This document shows positions 8,143-15,694 of a stretch of DNA of 64,000 nt, piece after piece (positions within the stretch are counted from its first letter, which is position 1; each line of letters begins with the position of its first letter). The notes beneath the pieces are model-generated. The model was not told where the DNA came from. It made no database searches and saw nothing but the letters and a program-made list of their open reading frames with translations. Position numbers and translations under genes: made by a program. The stretch comes from Nonomuraea guangzhouensis (GTDB taxonomy: Bacteria; Actinomycetota; Actinomycetes; Streptosporangiales; Streptosporangiaceae), in NCBI RefSeq assembly GCF_019396345.1, contig NZ_JAHKRM010000036.1, forward strand, positions 62,001-126,000, in the 5' to 3' direction.

Positions 8143-9457
8143 CCGCCTGGCGCAGTTTCTCGCTCGCGTCGTCTAGCGCGGCCTGCCACTGGTCCTCGGT
8201 CTTGTCGCCGCTGATGATGCTGTTGGCGGTGTCGAAGAGGGTGGCCTTGATGTCGACGCCCTCGACGGGCGCGGTGCTCGCGAACCCGCCGACCAGCGCC
8301 TCGACCGCCGTTTCGTCGTAGATCTTGTAGAACTCGGCGTTCTCCCCGGTCAGACTGCTCGCGATGCCCTTGATCGGCTGGATCGCGTTCGACCTGGCGA
8401 AGACCTTCGCCGCCTCGTCGGAGTACAGGTAGGCGACGAACTCCTTCGCCGCGTCCTTGTTCTTGGCGGCGCCGGGGATCCAGACCGACTCGACCGACGT
8501 CGTGATGTAGCGCTTGCCGCCTGCGGTCACCGGCGGCAGCGGCGTCAGGCCCCACTGGAAGCCCTTGGCGCGCGGGGCGTCCTTCATCTCGCCGACGACC
8601 CAGGTCCCGTTCGGGATGAACAGCGTCTTGTTGTCGAGGATCGACTGCTGGTTCTTGGTGAAGTCCTGCTCGTTGGCGTACCCGACCGTCGTCGGCGCGG
8701 CGTACTTCAGCAGCCGGGTGGTGATGTCGAGCGCCTGCCGCGCCTGCGGTGTCTTCCACACGCCCTGCTTGTACGTCATGACGTCGGTGTAGAACTGCTC
8801 GCCGCCGACGTCGGCGAGCAGCGCGAAGAAGTACGCGTCGAGGTATCCGGCGGTCGGGTAGGTGAACAGCGAGAACCCCTGCTTCTTGACCGACTCGCCG
8901 AGCGCGAACATCTCCTCCCAGGTGGCCGGGACCTTCCAGCCCTTCTGGGCGAACAGCCCCTTGTTGTAGAAGAGCCCGCTCGGCGCGTAGTACATCGGCA
9001 TCGTGTACGTCTGGTCGGTGCCGTAGGGGTTGGTGTTGAGGTTTCCGACGATGCCCTCGATGAGCTTGTCGCCCACGGTCTTGTCCTCGCCGGGGACCTT
9101 CGCCTTCAGCACGGGCGTGAGGTCTTCGAGGGCCTTGTCCTTGATGAGCGTCTCGGTGAGCGCGGCCTTGCGGCCCTGGCCGAGCACCACGACGTCCGGG
9201 AACTTGCCGGCCTTCATGTTGGGGGAGATCTCGTCCTCGATGCTCTTCGAGATCTGTAAGCGCACGTCGACGTTGGGATGCGAGGCCTTGTACGCCTGAA
9301 CGACCTGGGCGTACATGTCCCGGCCGTAGCCGCCTTCGAGAGCGGCGACGCTCAGGGTCGTCTTACCGGAGTCCGAGCCGCCCCCGCCCGCCGAGCAGCC
9401 GGCGAGCAGTCCGAGCACCGTGACGGCGGCGCTCGCGAGGACGAGTGATCTCCTCAT
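8135..9457 (-). CDS. Carbohydrate-binding lipoprotein of ABC importer (family 1)
   Basis: About 440 residues. The start at 9457 gives a lipoprotein signal with LLAGC (Cys21) and is preceded by GGAAGGA. Upstream in-frame ATG codons would bury the signal peptide, so I rejected them. The mature part is an MalE/UgpB-type binding protein ('VVVLGQGRKAALTETLIKD', 'SGLFYNKGLFAQKGWKVPATWEEM' regions). It is the first gene of the long operon running through two permeases, the small membrane protein, GH29, the parvulin-like and the beta-helix genes. A 14-bp LacI-type operator lies 54 bp upstream of its ATG. It should deliver a glycan to the permeases; the exact ligand is unknown. Confidence 0.92.
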   Translation of the reverse strand: MRRSLVLASAAVTVLGLLAGCSAGGGGSDSGKTTLSVAALEGGYGRDMYAQVVQAYKASHPNVDVRLQISKSIEDEISPNMKAGKFPDVVVLGQGRKAALTETLIKDKALEDLTPVLKAKVPGEDKTVGDKLIEGIVGNLNTNPYGTDQTYTMPMYYAPSGLFYNKGLFAQKGWKVPATWEEMFALGESVKKQGFSLFTYPTAGYLDAYFFALLADVGGEQFYTDVMTYKQGVWKTPQARQALDITTRLLKYAAPTTVGYANEQDFTKNQQSILDNKTLFIPNGTWVVGEMKDAPRAKGFQWGLTPLPPVTAGGKRYITTSVESVWIPGAAKNKDAAKEFVAYLYSDEAAKVFARSNAIQPIKGIASSLTGENAEFYKIYDETAVEALVGGFASTAPVEGVDIKATLFDTANSIISGDKTEDQWQAALDDASEKLRQAGG

Positions 9458-9510
9458 GGTTCCGGGGTCCTTCCCGTGGATGGCGCAGCAGGGTCCGGAC
9501 GTTGTTACAG

Positions 9511-9524
9511 TGGCATCGATAACA
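9511..9524. promoter_or_regulatory. LacI-family operator, copy 1
   Basis: On the minus strand this reads TGTTATCGATGCCA, an imperfect palindrome around a central CG, the usual LacI/GalR operator form. The identical 14 bases occur at 10638-10651. It sits between the regulator gene's stop and the binding-protein start, in the promoter region of the transporter operon. Confidence 0.75.
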
Positions 9525-9565
9525 TGGCTGCGCAAGAGGCACTTCACGCACAGCCGGCGCGGGGT

Positions 9566-10582
9566 TCAGTGGCGACGCGGCGGTGCCGTGGAGTCGCGGA
9601 CCGTCAGTGACACGGCCGACTCGGCGGCGTCGGCGCCGCCCCCGCCCAGCAGCAGGGCGACGGCGGCCGAGCCGGAGCGGTAGAAGTCCTGGCGCACGGT
9701 GGTCAGCGGCGGGTGGCAGTAGGCCGCCAGGGCGATGTCGTCGACGCTCACGATGGACACGTCGCCGGGCACCGACCGGCCACGCTCACGCAGGGCGCGG
9801 ATCACTCCGAAGGCCATCTCGTCGCTGGCCGCGAAGACGGCGGTCACGTCCGGGATCATCGCGAGGACCTGCCCCTGCCGGTGCCCCGAATCGGGCGACC
9901 AATCCCCTTCCAGCGGGGGCGGCGCCTGGATCCCGGCCGCGGCCAGGCACTCCTGCCAGCCCTGCCGCCGCTGGCGCGCCTCGATCCACTCGTCCGGGCC
10001 CGAGACGTGCCACACCTGGCGATGCCCGAGGTCGAGCAGGTGCTGCGTGGCGATGCGGCCGGCCTCCCGCTGGTCGATCCCGAGCACCCGGGCGCTCGCG
10101 GTGCGGGAGCCGTCGAGCGTGACGGTGGGGATCTCCTGGGTGATGTCCTCCATCTTCTGCGTCACCGAGATGAGCGGCACGGCGATGACGATGCCGTCCA
10201 CGCCCTGGTCGGCGAGCTTGGACAGGGAACGCTCCATCAGGCCGGTGTCGAGCCCGGCGATCGTCGCGATGCTCACCGCGTAGCCGGCCTCGCCCGCGGC
10301 CGCCTCGACGCCGGCGGTCACCGCCGAGCGCGAGTAGTAGCCACCGGACTGCAGCAGCACGAGCCCGATGGTGTGGCTGCGCCCGGAGGAGAGCACCCGG
10401 GCGGCGTGGTTGAAGCGGTAGCCGAGCTGCCCCACGGCGGCCAGCACGCGCTTCCTGGTCTCCGGGTTGACGTTCGGCGAGTCGCGGAGCGTACGCGAGA
10501 CGGTCTGCGCCGACACCCCGGCGGCCCTGGCCACGTCAGCCATGCTCGGCTGCCTCGTGGGCCGCTCGGTGGCCTCGGTCAT
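9566..10582 (-). CDS. LacI-family transcriptional regulator (transporter/GH35 regulon)
   Basis: About 338 residues. The N-terminal helix-turn-helix 'SMADVARAAGVSAQTVSRTL' and hinge helix 'NHAARVLSSGR' are clear. They are followed by a periplasmic-binding-like sensor domain ('HQVWHVSGPDEW' region and 'VSVDDIALAAYCHPPLTTVRQD' near the end). The ATG at 10582 has GGGAGAAG upstream, and TATGAT at 10616-10621 (minus strand) is a good -10 for its own promoter. It lies between two promoters with the same 14-bp operator, so it very likely represses both the transporter operon and the divergent GH35 gene, and itself. The inducer is probably a sugar released from the imported glycan. Confidence 0.9.
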   Translation of the reverse strand: MTEATERPTRQPSMADVARAAGVSAQTVSRTLRDSPNVNPETRKRVLAAVGQLGYRFNHAARVLSSGRSHTIGLVLLQSGGYYSRSAVTAGVEAAAGEAGYAVSIATIAGLDTGLMERSLSKLADQGVDGIVIAVPLISVTQKMEDITQEIPTVTLDGSRTASARVLGIDQREAGRIATQHLLDLGHRQVWHVSGPDEWIEARQRRQGWQECLAAAGIQAPPPLEGDWSPDSGHRQGQVLAMIPDVTAVFAASDEMAFGVIRALRERGRSVPGDVSIVSVDDIALAAYCHPPLTTVRQDFYRSGSAAVALLLGGGGADAAESAVSLTVRDSTAPPRRH

Positions 10583-10637
10583 CGCGCTTCTCCCGCCGTC
10601 GCCTTCCTCCGTCGAATCATAGTGCCTATGTTACGTA

Positions 10638-10651
10638 TGGCATCGATAACA
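10638..10651. promoter_or_regulatory. LacI-family operator, copy 2, within the GH35 promoter spacer
   Basis: TGGCATCGATAACA on the + strand, identical to the copy at 9511-9524. It is embedded in a longer inverted repeat, ATGTTA-N13-TAACAT (10628-10652). It occupies the spacer between a weak -35 (TGTTAC, 10629-10634) and a possible -10 (TAGGCT, 10652-10657), where a bound repressor would block RNA polymerase. Confidence 0.72.
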
Positions 10652-10663
10652 TAGGCTGCCACC

Positions 10664-12505
10664 GTGATCGAGCTGCCCGGCACCTCTCCGGCCCCGACGA
10701 CCACTTCCGAGGGAGCGGCGCTCACCTGGCGCGGGCGCCGCCTGTACCGGCACGGTGTCCCGCACAGCATCCTGTCCGGGGGGCTGCACTACTTCCGCGT
10801 CCACCCCGATCTCTGGCGGGACCGGATCCGCCGGCTCGCCGACCTCGGGCTCAACACGGTCGACACCTATGTCGCGTGGAACTTCCATCAGCCCCGCGAG
10901 GACGAGGCGCCACGCTTCGACGGCTGGCGGGACGTGGAGCGGTTCATCGGCATGGTGGGGGAGGAGGGTCTCGACGTCGTCGTCCGGCCCGGCCCGTACA
11001 TCTGCGCCGAGTGGTCGAACGGCGGCCTGCCGAGCTGGCTCACCGGCCGCGACGTGGCGATCCGCAGCTCCGACCCCGCCTTCACCGTCGCGGTCGGCCG
11101 CTGGTTCGACGAGCTGGTCCCGCGCATCGCCGCGCTCCAGGCCGCCGAGGGCGGACCGGTCGTGGCGGTGCAGGTGGAGAACGAGTTCGGCAGCTACGGC
11201 GACGACCAGGCCTACCTGGGCTGGAACCGCGCGGCGCTGACCAGCCGCGGCATCCGGGAGCTCCTGTTCACCGCGGACGGGCCCACCGAACTGATGCTGG
11301 ACGGCGGCGCCCTGCCGGGCACGCTGACAGCCGTCACCCTGGGCTCCCATCCCGACGCCGCCCGGCGGCTCCTGTCCGCGCGGCGGCCGGACGAACCGTT
11401 CGTCGTCGCCGAGTTCTGGAACGGCTGGTTCGACCACTGGGGCGAGCGGCACCACGTCCGCGGCGCCGGCAGCGTGGTGCCCGCCCTTGAGGGGATCGTC
11501 GCCGACGGCGGCAGCGTGAGCATCTACATGGCGCACGGGGGGAGCAACTTCGGGCTCTGGGCGGGCGCCAACGAGCACGAGGGCCGGTTGCGGCCCACCG
11601 TGACCAGCTACGACTCCGACGCGCCGGTCGCCGAGGACGGCACGCTCACCGCCAAGTTCTTCGCCGTACGGGAGGTGCTCGGGGCGCGCGGACCCGTACG
11701 GATGCCGACGACGATCCCGACGCTGCCGGCGGCGCGCGTGCCGCTGGTCCACCGCGCCGGCCTGCTCGCCGGGCTCCGCGCCGTGCCCGCGCCCGTCATG
11801 ACGGGCCCGCGCCCGGCCTCGTTCGAGCGGCTCGGGCTCGACGCGGGAATGGTCCTGCACACCGCGCGGCCGCGCATTCCGGCGGGCGAGCATCGGCTCG
11901 TCCTCACCGACGTACGCGACCGGGCCCTGGTCTTCGGTGACGGCGCCTTCCTCGGCGTCGCCGACGCCGATCACCCGGAGCTGCCGATCCACGGAACCGG
12001 CGCCGTCGTACGCCTGGAGGTCTTGGTGGAGAACCTCGGCCGGGTGAACTACGGGCCGGGCATCGGCCGCCACAAGGGCCTGCTCGGTCCGGTCCTCGTC
12101 GACCGGCGCATCGTGCAGGGCTGGGACAGCACCCCGATCGCCCTCCAGGAGTGGTCCACCACGGAGCTGACCCACGCGGTCACCGCCGCCCCGGAGTCTG
12201 CGCGGGGCGGCGCCGTGTCCGCGGACGTCGGGTTCGCCGTCGCGGCGGTGCGCGTCGACGCGCCCGCGGACACCTTCCTCGCGCTGCCGGGGTCGAGCCG
12301 TGGACTGGTCTGGGTCAACGGCTTCCTGCTCGGCCGCTACTGGGAGATCGGGCCGCAGGTCACGCTGTACTGCCCGGCACCGCTCCTACGCGCGGGCGAG
12401 AACAGCGTGACGGTCCTCGAGCTGGAACGGCTCGGCGGAATCCTGGAGCTGCGGGACCGCCCCGAGCTGGGACCTCCGGAGGAGTACGTCGAGGAGTTCG
12501 GCTGA
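10664..12505 (+). CDS. GH35 beta-galactosidase
   Basis: About 613 residues. GH35 marks are clear: 'SGGLHYFRVHPDLWRDR' near the N-terminus, 'RPGPYICAEWSNGGLPSWL', the acid/base Glu174 in 'QVENEFGSYG' and the nucleophile Glu250 in 'VAEFWNGWFDHWG'. C-terminal beta-sandwich domains end in 'GFLLGRYWEIGPQ'. There is no signal peptide, so it should cleave terminal beta-galactose inside the cell. The GTG start has no Shine-Dalgarno sequence and lies 7 bases after a TAGGCT -10 candidate, so the mRNA may be leaderless. The gene is divergent from its probable LacI repressor. It meets GH84 tail to tail with 6 bp between. Confidence 0.92.
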   Translation: MIELPGTSPAPTTTSEGAALTWRGRRLYRHGVPHSILSGGLHYFRVHPDLWRDRIRRLADLGLNTVDTYVAWNFHQPREDEAPRFDGWRDVERFIGMVGEEGLDVVVRPGPYICAEWSNGGLPSWLTGRDVAIRSSDPAFTVAVGRWFDELVPRIAALQAAEGGPVVAVQVENEFGSYGDDQAYLGWNRAALTSRGIRELLFTADGPTELMLDGGALPGTLTAVTLGSHPDAARRLLSARRPDEPFVVAEFWNGWFDHWGERHHVRGAGSVVPALEGIVADGGSVSIYMAHGGSNFGLWAGANEHEGRLRPTVTSYDSDAPVAEDGTLTAKFFAVREVLGARGPVRMPTTIPTLPAARVPLVHRAGLLAGLRAVPAPVMTGPRPASFERLGLDAGMVLHTARPRIPAGEHRLVLTDVRDRALVFGDGAFLGVADADHPELPIHGTGAVVRLEVLVENLGRVNYGPGIGRHKGLLGPVLVDRRIVQGWDSTPIALQEWSTTELTHAVTAAPESARGGAVSADVGFAVAAVRVDAPADTFLALPGSSRGLVWVNGFLLGRYWEIGPQVTLYCPAPLLRAGENSVTVLELERLGGILELRDRPELGPPEEYVEEFG

Positions 12506-12511
12506 CCCGCC

Positions 12512-14455
12512 TCACCCCTGGAGCCGGGCGTCGGCGTCGGCCAGGAAGACATCGAGCACCCCGTCGCCGACCTGCGGCTGGGCCGCGCCCCAGCGGTTGC
12601 GCGGCGGGCTGACCCGGACGGCGCGGGCCTGCCGCTGCAGCTCACGCGACTCGGCGAGCAACGCGGCGGCCTTGGTCGCGTCCCCGGCCTGCTTGGCCTG
12701 GAGCGCGTCGAGCATGGTCACCATCGCCCTGCCCCACAGCGCGGTGGCGTCCAGCCAGGACGCGGCGTCGTCGGTGAAGCCCTTCTGCACCTTTCCGCCG
12801 CGGATGGTGGCCGGCGCCGTGGCGATGGCCTTCGCGTACGGACGCAGCGCGGCGATCGCGTCGGCGGGCCGCCCGCCGTCCCACGTCCGCCAGAACCCGG
12901 CCACGCGCCCGGCCAACTCGGGTGCCTGAGGCTGCCAGGGGGTGCCGCCGAAGGTGGGAGCCATGTGCTCCAGGTCGCCGAAGACCAGCAGGGCCTCGGT
13001 GGCCGCCTTGTCGCCGCCGGCGAGATAGGCCATCGCCCGCGGCCAGCTCTTCCTCGCGTCGTACGCCGTGTCGTTCCAGGTGAAGTCCGCGGCGCCGAAG
13101 ACCGCGACCTTGCTCGCGTACGGCTGGTTCATCGGGTTGGCCACGATGCCGGACAGGTGCGCGGCCAGGCCGCCCTCACGCTTGTCGTAGGGCGCCAGGA
13201 GCAGCCGGCCGCTGGTGTTGCCGTAGTCGTTGACCGGGTAGTTGTCCCAGACGAAGACCTTGCGCCCGAACAGCTCCGCCGCCTTCTCGGCCTGCGCGTT
13301 GGTGATCTCCGGCGGCACCGTGTCGGTGCCGGTCCACATCACCTCGATCGCGGGGTCGAGGGATTCCCGCAGGGTCTGCTTGTACGTGGTGTCGGTCAGA
13401 TCGCCGTACTCGGTGGGCACCATCTGCAGCCGCTGGGCGCCGTCGTGGCCGGCGATGAAGGTGCGCTGCACGTCGTTGAGCAGGTCGACCTGGGCTTTCG
13501 CCGCGGCGGTGCGTCCGGCCGCGCCGTAGGCGGCTTCATCGGCCGCGCAGTTCCAGCGGGTGTAGCTGATGTCGTCCAGCGGGATGGAGAACGCCCGGGC
13601 GCCCAGGTCGTAGAGCGCCTGCAGCTTCCGCTTGAGGGTGTCGCGGTCCGCGGGGTCGGAGTAGCAGATCGACACGCCCGGGGAGAGCGCGAAGGTGAAG
13701 CGGACATGGTTCGCGCCGGCCCGGGTCACCAGCTCGCCCAGCTCGGCGAGCTTGGCCGCCGGGTAGGGGTCGCGCCACTTGTCGCGATGGTAGGGATCGT
13801 CCTTGGGAGCGTAGATGTAGGTGTTGGCCTTGACGTCGCCGTAGAAGTCCATCTGGTCGAGGCGTTCGGCGTGTGTCCACGGCGAGCCGTAGAAGCCCTC
13901 GATGGTGCCGCGTAGCGGCATCGACGGGAAGTCGCTGACCTGAACCCCCGCCACCTTCCAGCCGTCACCCGAGCGGGCGAACAACTGGCGCAGCGTCTGC
14001 ACGGCATAGAACTGGCCCCCGGCGTCCTTGCCGCCGAGAGCGATCTCGCGCGACCGGCCGCCCGAGACCCGTAACGCGTACCCCTCGGCCTTGTCGGGCA
14101 CGGACACGTCGCCGAGCGCCCGCGCGATGTCCGGGCGGGTCCCGGGGCCGAGCCGCACCGCGAGCAGGCCGGCGGCGGGGGTCCGGTCGGGGGTGATGAT
14201 GTCCACCCGGGCCGCGCCGTGTGCCTTGAGTTCCCGTACGAGGCGGTCGCGGGCGGCGGGGTCGGTCTGGTCGTCGGCGATCACCAGCACCCGGCTGGTG
14301 ACCACGGCGTCCGCGCCGATGCCGCTCAGCGACTGCGGAGTCGGCGACACCGAGGGTAAGGGGGGAGCGGCATGGGCGGCGGGGATGGGCAGGAGCGCTC
14401 CGGCGCACAGGGTCGCGGCCAGTGCGAGCGCTGCTGCGGGGGTTCGTCTTGTCAC
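12512..14455 (-). CDS. Secreted GH84 beta-N-acetylglucosaminidase
   Basis: About 647 residues. I prefer the GTG at 14455, which has GGAGAG five bases upstream and overlaps the LacI stop (GTGA); an ATG at 14467 is the alternative. A signal peptide ends near AHA-A. The order is signal, GH20b-like N-domain (to about residue 155), GH84 barrel starting 'RGTIEGFYGSPWTHAERLDQMDFYG' region, then a helical domain. The catalytic Asp pair is Asp294-Asp295 in 'PLDDISYTRW', which supports substrate-assisted hydrolysis of beta-GlcNAc. It should act outside the cell on GlcNAc-terminated glycans. It is co-transcribed with the second LacI gene. Confidence 0.9.
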   Translation of the reverse strand: MTRRTPAAALALAATLCAGALLPIPAAHAAPPLPSVSPTPQSLSGIGADAVVTSRVLVIADDQTDPAARDRLVRELKAHGAARVDIITPDRTPAAGLLAVRLGPGTRPDIARALGDVSVPDKAEGYALRVSGGRSREIALGGKDAGGQFYAVQTLRQLFARSGDGWKVAGVQVSDFPSMPLRGTIEGFYGSPWTHAERLDQMDFYGDVKANTYIYAPKDDPYHRDKWRDPYPAAKLAELGELVTRAGANHVRFTFALSPGVSICYSDPADRDTLKRKLQALYDLGARAFSIPLDDISYTRWNCAADEAAYGAAGRTAAAKAQVDLLNDVQRTFIAGHDGAQRLQMVPTEYGDLTDTTYKQTLRESLDPAIEVMWTGTDTVPPEITNAQAEKAAELFGRKVFVWDNYPVNDYGNTSGRLLLAPYDKREGGLAAHLSGIVANPMNQPYASKVAVFGAADFTWNDTAYDARKSWPRAMAYLAGGDKAATEALLVFGDLEHMAPTFGGTPWQPQAPELAGRVAGFWRTWDGGRPADAIAALRPYAKAIATAPATIRGGKVQKGFTDDAASWLDATALWGRAMVTMLDALQAKQAGDATKAAALLAESRELQRQARAVRVSPPRNRWGAAQPQVGDGVLDVFLADADARLQG

Positions 14456-15555
14456 GAGACTCTCCATTCGTCTATGTCGGCTGGAGGTGCGGTGCTGGCA
14501 CGTAGGACGAGGTCGGGGGTGGGAGCCTGCACCGCGCGGGGTTCCGGACGCTCGGCCATCACGTGGAGCAGTTCGGTCGCGGTGAGCGTGCCGAGCGCGT
14601 AGGTGTCGCGGGTCAGCGCGGTGATCGGGGGATGCGGCAACTGGGTGAGGATGGAGTCGTCGAAGGACACGATGGAGACGTCGCCGGGGACCCGTACGGA
14701 CCTCTCGGTGGCCACGCCCAGTCCCGCCGCCGCCATGACGTCGCTGTCATAGATGATCGCCGTGCACCGGGGGCTCGCCTCCAGCAACTGGCGCGTGGCC
14801 GACGCTCCCTGCGTGTCGGAGTAGTCGGTCGCCACGCTCACGATGTCGACGCCGAGCGTTTCGCGCGCGTCGGCGACGGCCTGGAGGCGGCGCCGGGTGT
14901 GCTGGTAGGAGGGGATGCCGCTGACGTGGCCGAGGAAGCGGTGGCCGAGCGCGGCGAGGTAGGCGAGGACACGGGTCATCGCCGCGTGGTCGTCGACCCA
15001 GACGCTGGTCAGCGGCAGGGGCGCCCCGTGGCCGCCCAGGATGACGGCGGGAATGCCGAGGCCGGCGATGAGCTCCGGCCGGGCGTCGTCGACCGTGAGG
15101 TCGAAGAGCACCAGCCCGTCGACCCGGTTCTCGGCGGCCCAGCGGCGGTAGACCGCCACCTCCGCCTGAGGGTCCTCGACGATGAGGAGCTGGGTGGCGA
15201 TGCCCTCGTTGGACAGGCGGGACTGCAGGCCCGACAGGACATGCGCGAAGAACGGCTCGACGCCCAGCGTGCGGGCCGGACGGGCGAGGACGATGCCGAC
15301 CGCGTCGTTGCTGGCCCCCTTGAGGGAGCGCGCGGCCCGGTGCGGGCGCCAGTTGAGCTCCTCGGCGACCTGGAGGATGCGCTTGCGCGTCGCGTCGCTG
15401 ATGCCGGGGCGGGCGTTGAACGCCAGTGACACCGCCGAGACGGAGACGCCCGCCAGGCGCGCGATGTCGGTGCTCTTCAGGCGGGCCGGTGGGGCGGGCG
15501 CCGAGGGCTCGGGGGAGCCGGATGAAACAGACGGAACCTCGTCGTTCGGCGGCAT
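14452..15555 (-). CDS. LacI-family transcriptional regulator (GH84/GH38 regulon)
   Basis: About 367 residues. The ATG at 15555 is preceded by GGAGGA. After a 30-residue Pro/Ser-rich tail comes 'LKSTDIARLAGVSVSAVSLAFNARPGISD' (HTH) and 'HRAARSLKGAS' (hinge), then the sensor domain with 'SVWVDDHAAM' and 'VSIVSFDDSILTQLPHPPIT' regions. It is followed by GH84 with a 4-bp overlap and diverges from the GH38 transporter operon. Two LacI-type palindromes 34 bp apart fill the intergenic space, one over its own -10 and one inside the GH38 promoter. It therefore probably represses both directions until a glycan breakdown product binds. Confidence 0.9.
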   Translation of the reverse strand: MPPNDEVPSVSSGSPEPSAPAPPARLKSTDIARLAGVSVSAVSLAFNARPGISDATRKRILQVAEELNWRPHRAARSLKGASNDAVGIVLARPARTLGVEPFFAHVLSGLQSRLSNEGIATQLLIVEDPQAEVAVYRRWAAENRVDGLVLFDLTVDDARPELIAGLGIPAVILGGHGAPLPLTSVWVDDHAAMTRVLAYLAALGHRFLGHVSGIPSYQHTRRRLQAVADARETLGVDIVSVATDYSDTQGASATRQLLEASPRCTAIIYDSDVMAAAGLGVATERSVRVPGDVSIVSFDDSILTQLPHPPITALTRDTYALGTLTATELLHVMAERPEPRAVQAPTPDLVLRASTAPPADIDEWRVS

Positions 15556-15610
15556 CGCTCCTCCATCGTCGTTACGCAAACGAGATGATCCTCCCGCGTG
15601 ACCATGAGAA

Positions 15611-15624
15611 CTAAACCGTATTAG
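15611..15624. promoter_or_regulatory. LacI-type operator over the regulator's own promoter
   Basis: CTAAACCGTATTAG, five of seven symmetric pairs around a central CG, extended to ACT...AGT. On the minus strand it covers TAATAC, a -10 candidate for the LacI gene. Confidence 0.6.
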
Positions 15625-15635
15625 TCTTCGGTCAC

Positions 15636-15665
15636 TTGCCACAACTAAAACGTTTCAGGCATATT
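15636..15665 (+). promoter_or_regulatory. Probable promoter of GH38-transporter-GH85 operon
   Basis: TTGCCA (15636-15641) and CATATT (15660-15665) separated by 18 bp resemble a housekeeping-sigma promoter. The operator at 15645-15658 fills the spacer. The GH38 ATG lies 29 bases downstream of the -10 with GGAGAGG between. Confidence 0.5.
15645..15658. promoter_or_regulatory. LacI-type operator in GH38 operon promoter
   Basis: CTAAAACGTTTCAG, six of seven symmetric pairs around central CG, a textbook LacI/GalR half-site arrangement. It lies 34 bp centre to centre from the site at 15611-15624, about three helical turns. Confidence 0.72.
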
Positions 15666-15694
15666 GTCACACCTCCGCTACGGAGAGGTACACG

